Source: Paenibacillus phytohabitans (GTDB lineage: Bacteria; Bacillota; Bacilli; Paenibacillales; Paenibacillaceae). From it: a stretch of 64,000 bases of DNA. Within the stretch, counting starts at the first letter, position 1. Each line of letters begins with the position of its first letter. Shown here piece by piece: positions 49,151 through 58,079 of this stretch. The stretch covers positions 248,001-312,000 of the forward strand of contig NZ_WHOB01000089.1 of NCBI RefSeq assembly GCF_013141775.1, given 5' to 3'. Both the position numbers and the translations under genes were made by a program. The notes under the pieces are model-generated. The model was given only the letters and a program-made list of their open reading frames with translations, had not been told where the DNA came from and made no database searches.

Positions 49151-51793
49151 TTAGAGCGAGCCAACCGTCTTCGCAGATTCCGGTTTCACTATAGTAACAG
49201 TCAGCTCACCGTCGGCTTCGTCAACCGTCATCACTGAGCCTTCCTCCGCTTCTCCGGCGATCAGCGCACGCGCCACCCGGGTCTCCAGGCTGCGCTGGAT
49301 GAACCGCTTGAGCGGTCTTGCGCCGTACACGGAATCAAAGCCTTCCTCAGCAATGAAGCGGACGGCCTTATCGCTCAGCGTAAGACCGATGCCCCGCTCT
49401 GCCAGGCGCAGACGGAGACCGTTCACCAGCTTAACCACGATCTGCTGGGTTTCGCCCAGCGTCAGCGGTTTGAACATCACGATATCGTCCACCCGGTTAA
49501 GGAACTCTGGGCGGAAATGGCCGCTCAGCTCCTTCATCACCCGGTCCTTAACCGCTTCGGTCAGCTCACCGTTGTCATCGGTGCCCTGAATCAGATGCGG
49601 CGAGCCGATATTGGAGGTCATAATGATGATGGTGTTCTTGAAATCGACCATCCGGCCCTGCGAGTCGGTCAGCCGCCCGTCATCCAGCAGCTGCAGGAGA
49701 ATGTTGAACACATCGGGATGGGCCTTCTCCACCTCGTCCAGCAGCACAACAGTGTACGGCTGGCGGCGCACCGCTTCGGTCAGCTGGCCGCCTTCTTCAT
49801 AGCCGACATATCCCGGGGGAGCACCCACGAGGCGGGAGACACTGTGCTTCTCCATATACTCGGACATGTCAATACGGATCATGCCGTCCTCGCGGTCAAA
49901 CAGCGAGATGGCCAGCGCTTTGGCCAGCTCGGTCTTGCCGACACCGGTCGGCCCCAGGAACAGGAACGAACCGATGGGGCGGTTCGGGTCCTTGATGCCT
50001 GCTCTTGCCCGGAGCACAGCATCCGCCACCAGCCGGACGGCCTCATCCTGGCCGACTACCCGTTCATGCAGCGTATCTTCGAGCCGCAGCAGCTTATCCC
50101 GCTCGCCTTCCACGAGGCGGCTGACCGGAACGCCGGTCCAGCGCGAGACGATATCGGCGATCTCCTCTTCCGTCACGGCCTCACGCAGCAGCCGGGTCTC
50201 CTGATCCTGCTGTGCGGCTTCCTCTGCGGCCTTCAGCTGCCGTTCCAGATCAGGAATTATGCCGTAGCTCAGCTCGGCAGACTTGTTCAGATCATAAATC
50301 TCCTGCGCATCGACCAGGTCCTTGCGCGCCTGCTCTAACCGCTTCTTCAGCTCGCGTATGCCCTGAATCGCCGACTTTTCCTTCTCCCAGCGGACGGTCA
50401 TGCCCAGATGCTTCTCCTTGAGGTCGGCCAGCTCCCGCTGCAGAATCTCCAGACGGCGCGCGCTGGCATCGTCGGTTTCTTTTTTGAGTGCGGCTTCTTC
50501 AATCTCCATCTGCATCAGGCGGCGGGTCACCTCATCCATCTCACCGGGCATGGAATCAATCTCCGTGCGGATCATCGCGCAGGCTTCATCCACCAGGTCA
50601 ATCGCCTTATCCGGCAGGAACCGGTCCGTAATATAGCGGTTCGACAGGACACCGGCCGCGACGAGCGCGCTGTCATGGATCTTGACTCCGTGATGCACCT
50701 CGAAACGTTCCTTGAGACCGCGCAGAATGGAGATGGTATCCTCGACATCCGGCTCGCTGACCAGCACCTGCTGGAAGCGGCGTTCCAGCGCCGGGTCCTT
50801 CTCGATATATTTGCGGTACTCATCCAGCGTCGTCGCCCCGATACAATGCAGCTCACCCCGGGCCAGCATCGGCTTCAGCATGTTGCCCGCGTCCATGGCC
50901 CCTTCGGTCTTACCGGCACCGACAATCGTATGCAGCTCATCAATGAACAGGATAATCCGGCCGTCACTCTCGCGGATTTCCTTCAGTACGGCCTGCAGCC
51001 GCTCTTCGAATTCCCCGCGGTATTTCGCTCCGGCAATCAGTGCGCTCATATCCAGCGAGAAAATCGTCTTGTCCTTCAGCCCCTCCGGCACATCCCGGCG
51101 GACAATCCGGTGGGCCAGCCCTTCCACAATCGCTGTTTTCCCCACACCGGGTTCGCCGATCAGTACGGGGTTGTTTTTGGTTTTGCGGGAGAGGATACGG
51201 ATGACCCGGCGGATCTCCGCATCCCGTCCGATCACGGGATCAACCTTGCCCGCCCGCACCTCGGCCACCAGATCACGGCCGTATTTCTCCAGCACCTCAT
51301 AGGTGGCCTCCGGCTCCCGGCTCGTCACCCGCTGGTGTCCGCGGATCTCGGCCAGCACCCCGAGCAGCTTCTCCCGGGTAACGCCCCGGCCCGTGAACAG
51401 CCCGCGCAGCTCGCGGTTCCCGCTGCCCGAATCCGAGACCATCGCCAGCACGGCATGCTCCACGGCCACGAACTCGTCCTGCATCTTGGCCGCTTCCTTC
51501 TCGGCCTGCTCCAGCATGGCGATCAGCGCAGGCGAGGCATACCGCCGCATCGTGCCCGCTCCGCCTCCGCTTACGCTGGGCTTCCGCTGAAGCAGCACCT
51601 CCGTACCCTGCAGCAGCTCGGCTGCAGGAATATTCATCTTCTGCAGCAGCCGCGGCAGCAGGCCTTCATGCTGCTGAAGCAGTGCCTTCAGCAGATGAAG
51701 ATTATCAATCTCCTGATGTCCGCTGGCCGCAGCCAGGGACTGGGCCTCTGCGACGGCTTCCTGCAGCTTCTGTGTAAGCTTGTTGAAATCCAT
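49151..51793 (-). CDS. clpB: ClpB disaggregase
   Basis: An 880-residue AAA+ protein that, with Hsp70, pulls proteins from aggregates. The N domain starts MDFNKLTQKLQEAVAEAQSL. NBD1 has Walker A in IGEPGVGKTAIVEGLAHRIV and ILFIDELHTIVGAGKTEGAM. A coiled-coil middle domain follows (about 400-530). NBD2 has LGPTGVGKTELAKALA and GYEEGGQLTEAVRRQPYTVV. ATG 51793 is where the family N terminus begins; the 19 codons before it are extra frame only. It follows the J-domain gene and Hsp20 gene, all in the same direction, forming a heat-shock cluster. Confidence 0.95.
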   Translation of the reverse strand: MDFNKLTQKLQEAVAEAQSLAAASGHQEIDNLHLLKALLQQHEGLLPRLLQKMNIPAAELLQGTEVLLQRKPSVSGGGAGTMRRYASPALIAMLEQAEKEAAKMQDEFVAVEHAVLAMVSDSGSGNRELRGLFTGRGVTREKLLGVLAEIRGHQRVTSREPEATYEVLEKYGRDLVAEVRAGKVDPVIGRDAEIRRVIRILSRKTKNNPVLIGEPGVGKTAIVEGLAHRIVRRDVPEGLKDKTIFSLDMSALIAGAKYRGEFEERLQAVLKEIRESDGRIILFIDELHTIVGAGKTEGAMDAGNMLKPMLARGELHCIGATTLDEYRKYIEKDPALERRFQQVLVSEPDVEDTISILRGLKERFEVHHGVKIHDSALVAAGVLSNRYITDRFLPDKAIDLVDEACAMIRTEIDSMPGEMDEVTRRLMQMEIEEAALKKETDDASARRLEILQRELADLKEKHLGMTVRWEKEKSAIQGIRELKKRLEQARKDLVDAQEIYDLNKSAELSYGIIPDLERQLKAAEEAAQQDQETRLLREAVTEEEIADIVSRWTGVPVSRLVEGERDKLLRLEDTLHERVVGQDEAVRLVADAVLRARAGIKDPNRPIGSFLFLGPTGVGKTELAKALAISLFDREDGMIRIDMSEYMEKHSVSRLVGAPPGYVGYEEGGQLTEAVRRQPYTVVLLDEVEKAHPDVFNILLQLLDDGRLTDSQGRMVDFKNTIIIMTSNIGSPHLIQGTDDNGELTEAVKDRVMKELSGHFRPEFLNRVDDIVMFKPLTLGETQQIVVKLVNGLRLRLAERGIGLTLSDKAVRFIAEEGFDSVYGARPLKRFIQRSLETRVARALIAGEAEEGSVMTVDEADGELTVTIVKPESAKTVGSL

Positions 51794-51889
51794 AAGATCA
51801 TCGCCTTTCCGTAAAATTATGCCGCTGCAGCCCCAGCTGCAGCATTCCATATGTCAGTCAGCCGGATAACCGGCGTTATATATTAATCA

Positions 51890-52897
51890 TTACCCCGTTG
51901 TCGCTCTGCGCCGCTGTGCACCGCCGGGAGTCTGCCGTTTGGCTCCGGCCTGGAAGCTGCCGGAATCGGCCAATTGGCGGTACAGCTTCTTCTCCGCTTC
52001 TGAGGTTTCCGGCGGAATGACGATCTCCATCCGGAACAGGATATCACCATTCGTACCGTTAGGACGCTTAAGCCCCTTGCCGGAGAGGCGCAGCGTTCTG
52101 CCGGACGCCATACCTGCAGGAATTTTCAATTTCACCTGGCTGCCATCCGGCAGGGCCACCTTGGCTTCCCCGCCAAGTACAGCCTGCCAGGGGGCAATCT
52201 CTACCGTGCCGAGTAAATCCCCGCCGCCGTCCGGTTCATAGATGTCATGGGGCAGGAGATGCAGCGAGATCAACAGGTCGCCTCCCTGTCCCGCCCCGCT
52301 TCCGCCGCCGGGAACCCGGATCACCGTCCCTTCGGACGAGCGTGCCGGAATCTGCACACTCAGGTCTTTGCCTGCAGCCTGAACGCTGATATTTCCGCCT
52401 TTGTATGCCTGCTCCAGCGTAATCTCAAGCTGGGCCTGCATCGTGCTGAACTCATCCGCCCAAGGGCTTCCCCCTTGGCGGACACCGCCGCTGCCGGAGA
52501 AGAAATCGAAGCCGGCGCGGTCCGCTGCCCCCCGGCTGCCGAAGAACATCCCGAACAGGTCCTCTTCGGGAATACTGCTGCCGGAAGCAGTGCCGCTGCT
52601 CCAGCCTGCGCCAAAAGGCGAATCCCAAGACGCGGAGGAGGCTGCCCCGCCGCTCTGCGGACCCCTTGCCCCAGCGTAGCCGGCCCCGTAGCGCAGCTCC
52701 TCATCATAGATTTTCCGCTTCTCTTCATCACCCAGCACCTCGTACGCTTCGGCCGCTTCCTTGAATCTGGCTTCTGCCTCCGGGGCTTTGTTGACATCGG
52801 GATGCCACTTCTTAGCCAGCTTCTGATAAGCTTTTTTGATCTCCTGCTTCGAGGCCTGCCTGCCGACGCCCAGAGTCTCGTAATAATTTGCCGCCAC
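51890..52897 (-). CDS. J-domain co-chaperone, CbpA-like without zinc finger
   Basis: A 335-residue protein. The J domain (residues 1-70) has YYETLGVGRQASKQEIKKAY and the HPD motif in KKWHPDVNK. A Gly/Ser-rich linker follows to about residue 130, then DnaJ C-terminal domains (VQIPARSSEGTVIRVPGGGS, VALPDGSQVKLKIPAGMASG). It lacks the CxxCxGxG zinc finger of true DnaJ, so it is of the CbpA type. It would feed substrates to DnaK and ClpB. The start is GTG 52897 with GGAGG upstream. clpB follows 96 bp downstream on the same strand. Confidence 0.9.
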   Translation of the reverse strand: MAANYYETLGVGRQASKQEIKKAYQKLAKKWHPDVNKAPEAEARFKEAAEAYEVLGDEEKRKIYDEELRYGAGYAGARGPQSGGAASSASWDSPFGAGWSSGTASGSSIPEEDLFGMFFGSRGAADRAGFDFFSGSGGVRQGGSPWADEFSTMQAQLEITLEQAYKGGNISVQAAGKDLSVQIPARSSEGTVIRVPGGGSGAGQGGDLLISLHLLPHDIYEPDGGGDLLGTVEIAPWQAVLGGEAKVALPDGSQVKLKIPAGMASGRTLRLSGKGLKRPNGTNGDILFRMEIVIPPETSEAEKKLYRQLADSGSFQAGAKRQTPGGAQRRRATTG

Positions 52898-53273
52898 TGG
52901 TACCTCCTCCTTTCGTATATTGGGAACCTTATTCTATAGGTTATAGCATTCCGCCCTGTAACAAGCCTATTCCCGGTGCCGATGATTATTCACCAAGTCC
53001 GTTTCTCCGGGAAAAGACGCATTATAGCCGGTATCCCCACTACAATGCGCCCTGTATGATCATGCTATATGAAAAGCCCGGCGAAACCACTCTGCCGCAG
53101 GGAACCGGATAGGCCGGCGGCAGAAGCCGCTTAGCCCGGGAACCCCGCTGAACCCGGCTGCTTCAGCCAGACTTGGAAGTCCTTCATTCTCAGGCTTCCT
53201 CCCAATCATCCTCAGTGTTCCCGCTCTCCGCTTCCCCCGGAGAACCGCTCACGCTGGAAGCTGCGCCTGCCGC
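52898..53273. other. Gap between the hsp20 and J-domain genes
   Basis: Contains no clear gene. Immediately after the hsp20 TAA (53274-53276) the same frame continues open for 27 codons to TGA at 53190-53192 and encodes an acidic tail (see findings). TTGTTA and TATAGA-like boxes near 52935-52965 on the minus strand are a weak candidate promoter for the J-domain-clpB pair. I see no CIRCE or CtsR box here. Confidence 0.45.
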
Positions 53274-53744
53274 TTACTGAAGCTGCTCATCTGAAGAATT
53301 TCCGCCATCCTGAATTTCAATCCGTTTGCCCTGCGACTTCTGCCGTTTCGGCACTTCCAGGCTCAGCATCCCGTCTTTGAGTGAAGCGCGGATACCTTCC
53401 TCCGCAATATCCTGAACATAGAAGCGGCGCACATATTCACCATACCGCCGTTCCCGGCGCACGGTCTGATGTTCCTTGTTCTCCTCGCTGTTCTCTTCTT
53501 TGCGTACTGCCTTGATCGTCAAATAAGGGCTGGTATAATCGATGTCGATTTCTTCTTTTTTGAAGCCCGGAAGCTCGGCCTCAATCAGATACGCCCCTTC
53601 ACTCTCGCGGATGTCTGTCCGGAAGGACAGCGTGGAGCTTGTCAGCGGTGCAAAGAAATCATCATTAAACACTTCGTTAAGCGACTTAGCCAGCACACCA
53701 AAAGCATCATCTCTGCGTTTACCAAAAGGAACCAAATCAAACAT
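53274..53744 (-). CDS. hsp20: Hsp20/alpha-crystallin small heat-shock protein
   Basis: A 156-residue holdase chaperone. The alpha-crystallin domain spans about residues 40-135: SFRTDIRESEGAYLIEAELP, GFKKEEIDIDYTSPYLTIKA and RYGEYVRRFYVQDIAEEGIR. GMLSLEVPKRQK stands in for the C-terminal I-x-I/V docking motif region. ATG 53744 has GGAG eight bases upstream; 36 codons upstream in frame are spurious and overlap the CtsR repeats. It is the first gene of the hsp20-J-clpB set and has a good promoter covered by CtsR-like repeats. Confidence 0.92.
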   Translation of the reverse strand: MFDLVPFGKRRDDAFGVLAKSLNEVFNDDFFAPLTSSTLSFRTDIRESEGAYLIEAELPGFKKEEIDIDYTSPYLTIKAVRKEENSEENKEHQTVRRERRYGEYVRRFYVQDIAEEGIRASLKDGMLSLEVPKRQKSQGKRIEIQDGGNSSDEQLQ

Positions 53745-53790
53745 TATCCATTCTCCTCTCATTTGACTTTGAATTTGTTGTTGGTTTGAC

Positions 53791-53807
53791 TTTGACTTTA
53801 TTTGATC
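53791..53807 (-). promoter_or_regulatory. CtsR-like operator downstream of the hsp20 -10 box
   Basis: Minus strand GATCAAA-TAA-AGTCAAA matches the RGTCAAA-NAN-RGTCAAA heat-shock repressor site with one mismatch. It begins ten bases after the -10 box, and a further GTCAAA repeat follows it. Confidence 0.65.
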
Positions 53808-53816
53808 TATGGCTTT

Positions 53817-53845
53817 ATTATAGTCGCCGGCCGCCCGGATGACAA
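53817..53845 (-). promoter_or_regulatory. Promoter of hsp20
   Basis: Minus strand: TTGTCA (53840-53845), 17-bp spacer, TATAAT (53817-53822). The leader is about 65 nt. Confidence 0.75.
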
Positions 53846-53852
53846 AACTCAT

Positions 53853-53897
53853 ATAAGCCGAAAATCCGGTAAAATCCGGCGTTTCGGCTTATTTTTT
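53853..53897 (+). terminator. Hairpin with U-run upstream of hsp20, plus-strand orientation
   Basis: ATAAGCCGAAA (53853-53863) pairs perfectly with TTTCGGCTTAT (53882-53892) and is followed by TTTTTT on the plus strand. No plus-strand gene ends here, so it may end an unseen short transcript or insulate the hsp20 promoter. Confidence 0.55.
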
Positions 53898-53923
53898 AGT
53901 ATAAATTTTAACATTATTAATAA

Positions 53924-53940
53924 TTTGACCTTATTTGACT
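53924..53940 (-). promoter_or_regulatory. Perfect CtsR box
   Basis: Minus strand AGTCAAA-TAA-GGTCAAA fits the CtsR consensus exactly. It lies about 180 bp upstream of hsp20, beyond the main promoter, so it may mark a second heat-shock promoter whose -10 could be TATACT at about 53900. Confidence 0.7.
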
Positions 53941-54108
53941 TTAACTCTTTAATTCACATGATTTCTATCCGCACCCTCACGGACATAGTAAATATAAAGA
54001 ACTAACACCTAAAATATAACAAGTAAATTAAAGGAACTAGTGGGAATTGTCGATATAAACGTCATAGTAAAAATCCCGCAGCCAATGCGGATATGATGAG
54101 GTGATGAA

Positions 54109-54816
54109 GTGGCAAAAGCAGGACTGGGCATTATCTTCTTCGTCATAGGTTTTATTCTACATAGAACTTATGCAGCAGATCCTAACGTTATTATTTCTAT
54201 TGTGATTGGAGGGCTTGGAGGAATTATCGGGTGGGCGACCGGCGGATTAATTAGGCCATTGCACGTCAAGAAAGCTAAACCAGCTGATGATGAGGCCGCC
54301 GCTGCTTCCGAAGTGGTCCTGGAATCCTCAGACCAGCCCGCAGATGAATCAGAGCCTTCCGGCTCCGGAGGCTGGTTAGGACTTTTCGCAATAGGCATTG
54401 TGCTCTCACTCTTCGCAGGTGTGCGAATGCTTTATGGTAATTTCTCATTATTCGGCTCTGAAGGCCTTAAGCTTCTTAGCGACCCTGACAGCAGCTACTA
54501 CGTCGCTTCAATGCTTCCTAGTCTTGTGATAGAAACGGTATTAGTATGTATTCAGGTCGTAATGATCCTGTTCATTCTGTACCTGGGTCTCAAACATAAA
54601 AAGTTATTCAAATACATATCTATATCTTTCATCGTATATAACATCTTACTTAATACCATAGATACCTTCATGTTCAGCCAGGTACAGACTACTCTTTCCG
54701 GTCTCATACCGGACGATACCTCTTATACGGATATCTTCCGGTCCTTCATTTATGCTGTGATCTGGATCCCCTATTTCCTGCGGTCAAAGAGAGTCAAGAA
54801 TACGTTTATTTGTTAA
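54109..54816 (+). CDS. DUF2569-like multi-span membrane protein
   Basis: A 235-residue protein with about six membrane helices: GLGIIFFVIGFILH and IISIVIGGLGGIIGWATGG at the N terminus, an acidic cytosolic stretch (about 62-90), then LGLFAIGIVLSLFAGVRML, VIETVLVCIQVVMILFILYL and ISISFIVYNILLNTI. The end IWIPYFLRSKRVKNTFI is the signature I recall for DUF2569. Function is unknown. The start is GTG 54109, with GAGGTG six bases before it. Confidence 0.72.
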   Translation: MAKAGLGIIFFVIGFILHRTYAADPNVIISIVIGGLGGIIGWATGGLIRPLHVKKAKPADDEAAAASEVVLESSDQPADESEPSGSGGWLGLFAIGIVLSLFAGVRMLYGNFSLFGSEGLKLLSDPDSSYYVASMLPSLVIETVLVCIQVVMILFILYLGLKHKKLFKYISISFIVYNILLNTIDTFMFSQVQTTLSGLIPDDTSYTDIFRSFIYAVIWIPYFLRSKRVKNTFIC

Positions 54817-54847
54817 TATTTTTGTACATAGTCTCTTCAATTCTTCC

Positions 54848-54885
54848 GGACCTGCGTTATTGTTGAATCAGCTTTCGCAGGTCCG
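54848..54885. terminator. Hairpin between the DUF2569 and acetyltransferase genes
   Basis: GGACCTGCG and CGCAGGTCC pair around an 18-20 base loop between two convergent stops. There is no strong U-run. Confidence 0.55.
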
Positions 54886-54896
54886 GTCTACCCTCC

Positions 54897-55460
54897 CTAT
54901 TTCACATACAGCTCACGGTATTCGCTATCCAGCATGCCCATCATAATCACATCATGGTACTCATGGTTATAATAGAGCGTCTGGCGCCGTACACCCTCAC
55001 GGACAAAACCGATTGATTCATACACATGCGCAGCGCGGGCATTATAGCTATAGACCTCCAGCTCAATCCGGTGCAGATTCAGAATGCCGAAGCCGTAGTC
55101 CAGCATCAGCAGCAGCGCTTCCCGTCCATACCCTTGTCCCTGATGCCGCTCATCCCCAATAGCAATCCGCAGATTTGCACTGCGGTTGTCAGGGTCTATA
55201 TCCTGAATGGCGATATCGCCGATCACCTCATCAGTCTCCCTAAGGGCGATAAGCAGCAGCACCGTACTGTCGTCCCCTGATTTGCGCGCGATATAATTCT
55301 CTATCTGCTCTTTGGTGATATGCTTTTTCGTGCCTGTAAGTCTGCGGACTTCCGTGCCGTAGAACATATGGTAATACAATTCGGCGTCTTCCCCGTTAAG
55401 CGGGCGCAGATATACCTTTTTTCCTGTTAAAAGCGCTGAATGTCTGGTCACTCCCGTCAT
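54897..55460 (-). CDS. GNAT acetyltransferase, RimJ/RimL-like
   Basis: A 187-residue GNAT-fold enzyme with KKVYLRPLNGEDAELYY at the N terminus, the acetyl-CoA loop in GDERHQGQGYGREALLLMLD, and LHRIELEVYSYNARAAHVYE. It would acetylate a protein N terminus or a small amine. The start may be ATG 55460 or GTG 55451; GGGAG is better spaced for the latter. It is divergent from the MocR-type regulator. Confidence 0.85.
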   Translation of the reverse strand: MTGVTRHSALLTGKKVYLRPLNGEDAELYYHMFYGTEVRRLTGTKKHITKEQIENYIARKSGDDSTVLLLIALRETDEVIGDIAIQDIDPDNRSANLRIAIGDERHQGQGYGREALLLMLDYGFGILNLHRIELEVYSYNARAAHVYESIGFVREGVRRQTLYYNHEYHDVIMMGMLDSEYRELYVK

Positions 55461-55555
55461 CTCCCGACTGTTGTTATAGCTCTTATGGTAATGTAGATCT
55501 GCATACTATAAAATATACAAAAACGTCTAATTTCAAAGGACAGATTCGAAGGTGT

Positions 55556-56977
55556 ATGATGCTGCTTGTCCCTAATCTGAATGAGCACAGCGAGATTCCT
55601 TACTATATACAGCTCTATGATTATTTTGCAAAAGAGATTATCGGCGGCGCTCTCCCCAGTGGTACACGCCTGCCTTCCATCCGCCGCCTGGCGGCATTAT
55701 GCGGTATCAGCGCCACTCCTGTCGAGCTCGCCTACCAGCAGCTGCTTGCCGAGGGCTTCATCGCCAGCAAACCGCGCAGCGGTTACACCATCCTGCCAGT
55801 CCATAGGAATGGCGGCCCTGCAGAAGCCGAGGAGCGGCCACGTCCGGCTGTCCGTCCTATTACTCCCCGCGATTCGCGGCAATACGCATATGATTTCCAC
55901 ATGTCACGGAATGATTTCTCTTTATTCCCGCATAAAATATGGCGCAGCCTCTACCAGGAACAGCTCGCGAATCCGGACCTGCTCCAGTATGGTGATCCGC
56001 AGGGGGAGCCGGCGCTCCGCGGGAGCATTGCCGCCCATCTGCGGCGGTTCCGTGGGCTGCGCTGTACAGAGAAGCAAATTGTGGTCGGCGGCGACCAGTA
56101 TACGCTGTGCTCTTTGTTATACCTAATGCTTAAAGAACGGGTGACGCGGCTCGGAATAGAAGACCCGGGGTATCACCTGCTGCCCGCAGCATTCAAACGC
56201 GGCGGTTATGAGATTATGCCCATTCCGCTGGAGGAAGACGGGCTGGTGATAGAGAAGCTGTACCGAAGCGGGGCTGACGCCGTATACATCTCCCCTTCCC
56301 ATCAGTTTCCCAGAGGGATGGCGATGCCGGTAGCCAAACGCTTCGCCTTGCTGGATTGGGCCCGGTCAGCGGGCGGCTATATCATTGAAGATGATTATGA
56401 CGGGGAGTTCCGCTATCATGGACGGCCCATTCCTGCGCTTCAGGGACTTGAAGCGGACAGTCCGGTAATCTATATGTGCAGCTTCGCGCAATCTGTAACT
56501 CCTGCCCTGTGCATTCACTATATGGTTCTGCCGGAGGAGCTGCTGCCGCTCTATCACAGCCTGAGAAGCGAGCTGTATCTGGAGCACTCGGCTTCTCGGC
56601 TGCATCAGATTGCGCTGCATTATTTTATGGAAAGAGGGTACTTCGAGAAACATCTGCGCAGGATGCGGCTGCTCTATCAGCGCAAGCATGACCTGCTTCT
56701 GCGCTCGGTCCAGCGCTATTTCGGCGATGCAGCAGCCGTCAGCGGACGGGATGCCGGATTTCATCTTCTCCTGACCCTGAAACCGCCCGCAGCGGGCAGT
56801 GCACGAGAGCTTGCCGCAGCAGCGGAAGCTGAAGGTATCCGTGTTACGCCTATGTCGTATACGTGGTGGGATAAGCCGGACTGCGATGAACCGGAATTCA
56901 TTCTGGGCTTCGGCGGGATTGCCGAGGATCTGATTGATGAGGGAATCCGCAGGCTGGCGGAGGTGTGGCTGGGATAG
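55556..56977 (+). CDS. MocR/PdxR-type GntR regulator with aminotransferase domain
   Basis: A 473-residue regulator. Residues 1-75 are a GntR winged helix (GTRLPSIRRLAALCGISATP); residues 110-470 are a class I aminotransferase-like domain with the PLP-type regions YGDPQGEPALRGSIAAHLRR, YISPSHQFPRGMAMP and IIEDDYDGEFRY. In the position of the Schiff-base Lys the sequence reads MCSFAQSVTPAL, where S-F-S-K is usual, so the Lys is replaced and PLP binding may be lost or altered. It is divergent from the acetyltransferase, a possible target. Confidence 0.85.
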   Translation: MMLLVPNLNEHSEIPYYIQLYDYFAKEIIGGALPSGTRLPSIRRLAALCGISATPVELAYQQLLAEGFIASKPRSGYTILPVHRNGGPAEAEERPRPAVRPITPRDSRQYAYDFHMSRNDFSLFPHKIWRSLYQEQLANPDLLQYGDPQGEPALRGSIAAHLRRFRGLRCTEKQIVVGGDQYTLCSLLYLMLKERVTRLGIEDPGYHLLPAAFKRGGYEIMPIPLEEDGLVIEKLYRSGADAVYISPSHQFPRGMAMPVAKRFALLDWARSAGGYIIEDDYDGEFRYHGRPIPALQGLEADSPVIYMCSFAQSVTPALCIHYMVLPEELLPLYHSLRSELYLEHSASRLHQIALHYFMERGYFEKHLRRMRLLYQRKHDLLLRSVQRYFGDAAAVSGRDAGFHLLLTLKPPAAGSARELAAAAEAEGIRVTPMSYTWWDKPDCDEPEFILGFGGIAEDLIDEGIRRLAEVWLG

Positions 56978-57005
56978 CTTTTTAACGATGCATAACTGCT
57001 TACCT

Positions 57006-57965
57006 CTACTTATATTGCGCCAGCATTCCCGCCAGCGTCCGCTTCACCTCCGCCACCAGCTCCGGCGGCTCCTGTACCGTGGCCTCATTGCAGAGGCCAA
57101 TCACAAAACGCGCGAAGAAGCCCAGATCGCTCTGCTGGATATCCCCTTCCAGCCAGCCCGTGCCATCCCCGCGGATATGCAGCAGGGGTGAGGACCACAC
57201 CTCGGCTTCGCAGGCCTGAACACCTCCGCTCCCCAGTTCAACGAACAGCCGGATAAGGCTTTTATCACCCTGCTCAGTTTGACTGCTGTAATCATCCTTA
57301 TTGCCCAAATGGACATGCTTCAGATCAAGCGCTTCCGGCCCGGACTCGTCGTATCCGGCAGACTGAATCCGGTCGCAGCGGAATACACGGATATCGCCGC
57401 GCAGGAAGCAATAGGCCGGGCAATACCACAAGCCATTATGGGCGTAGATGCCCACTGGCTGAATCCATCTCTCCTTACGCTGCCCCTTCGATTCATAATC
57501 AATCAGCAGCACCTTTTGACCGGTGGCCGCTTCCAGCAACAGGGACAGATAGGGGAACTCCGCCTGTCTCGCCGGGGTCAGGAAATCAATCCGGTTCTTC
57601 ATCTCGTCAATCCGGTCACGGACATCGCCGGACATATAGTTATAGAATTTATGCAGGGCAGCTAATGATTCCTCCTTGAAGGGGAGATACTTGTAGTGGC
57701 GCAGGGCATGGCTGGCGAAAAAAATCGCCACCGCCTCCTCCTCCGTGAACGCGATCGGCGGCAGTATTCTTTCGTTCAGCACCTGATAGCCTCCATGCGG
57801 CCCCACTTCAGAATAGAGCGGAACGCCTAACTCCCCCAGCTCCTGCAAATCCCTGAGGATGGTCCGGGAGGATACATTGAATTCGTCGGCCAGCTCTTTG
57901 ACGGTGAATTTCCGCTTGCGGTTGACCGTCATCATCAGGTCCAGCAGCCTTTTGGATTTAGACAT
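57006..57965 (-). CDS. WYL-domain transcriptional regulator (YafY type)
   Basis: A 319-residue regulator. The N-terminal HTH has FTVKELADEFNVSSRTILRD, followed by the family's GPHGGYQVL. The WYL domain around residues 140-230 has KVLLIDYESKGQRKERWIQP and YAHNGLWYCPAYCFLRGDIR. ATG 57965 has TGGAG nine bases upstream; a longer frame to 58010 has no ribosome site. Members sense ligands or nucleic acid. It is divergent from the small VOC gene, which it probably controls. Confidence 0.88.
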   Translation of the reverse strand: MSKSKRLLDLMMTVNRKRKFTVKELADEFNVSSRTILRDLQELGELGVPLYSEVGPHGGYQVLNERILPPIAFTEEEAVAIFFASHALRHYKYLPFKEESLAALHKFYNYMSGDVRDRIDEMKNRIDFLTPARQAEFPYLSLLLEAATGQKVLLIDYESKGQRKERWIQPVGIYAHNGLWYCPAYCFLRGDIRVFRCDRIQSAGYDESGPEALDLKHVHLGNKDDYSSQTEQGDKSLIRLFVELGSGGVQACEAEVWSSPLLHIRGDGTGWLEGDIQQSDLGFFARFVIGLCNEATVQEPPELVAEVKRTLAGMLAQYK

Positions 57966-58079
57966 CAGCTTCACTCCATTTATTATTATATTCATGACAA
58001 TACCTGTCACTATTATAGATTACACTATAATCAAAGCCGGTTAGTACAGGCAAATCAAATTCTAAGGAGCGATTTAGAC

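Noticed and set aside
50408..51814. 468-codon plus-strand frame opposite clpB
   Set aside because: It is the antisense shadow of a highly conserved ClpB gene; there is no ribosome site and no recognisable domain.
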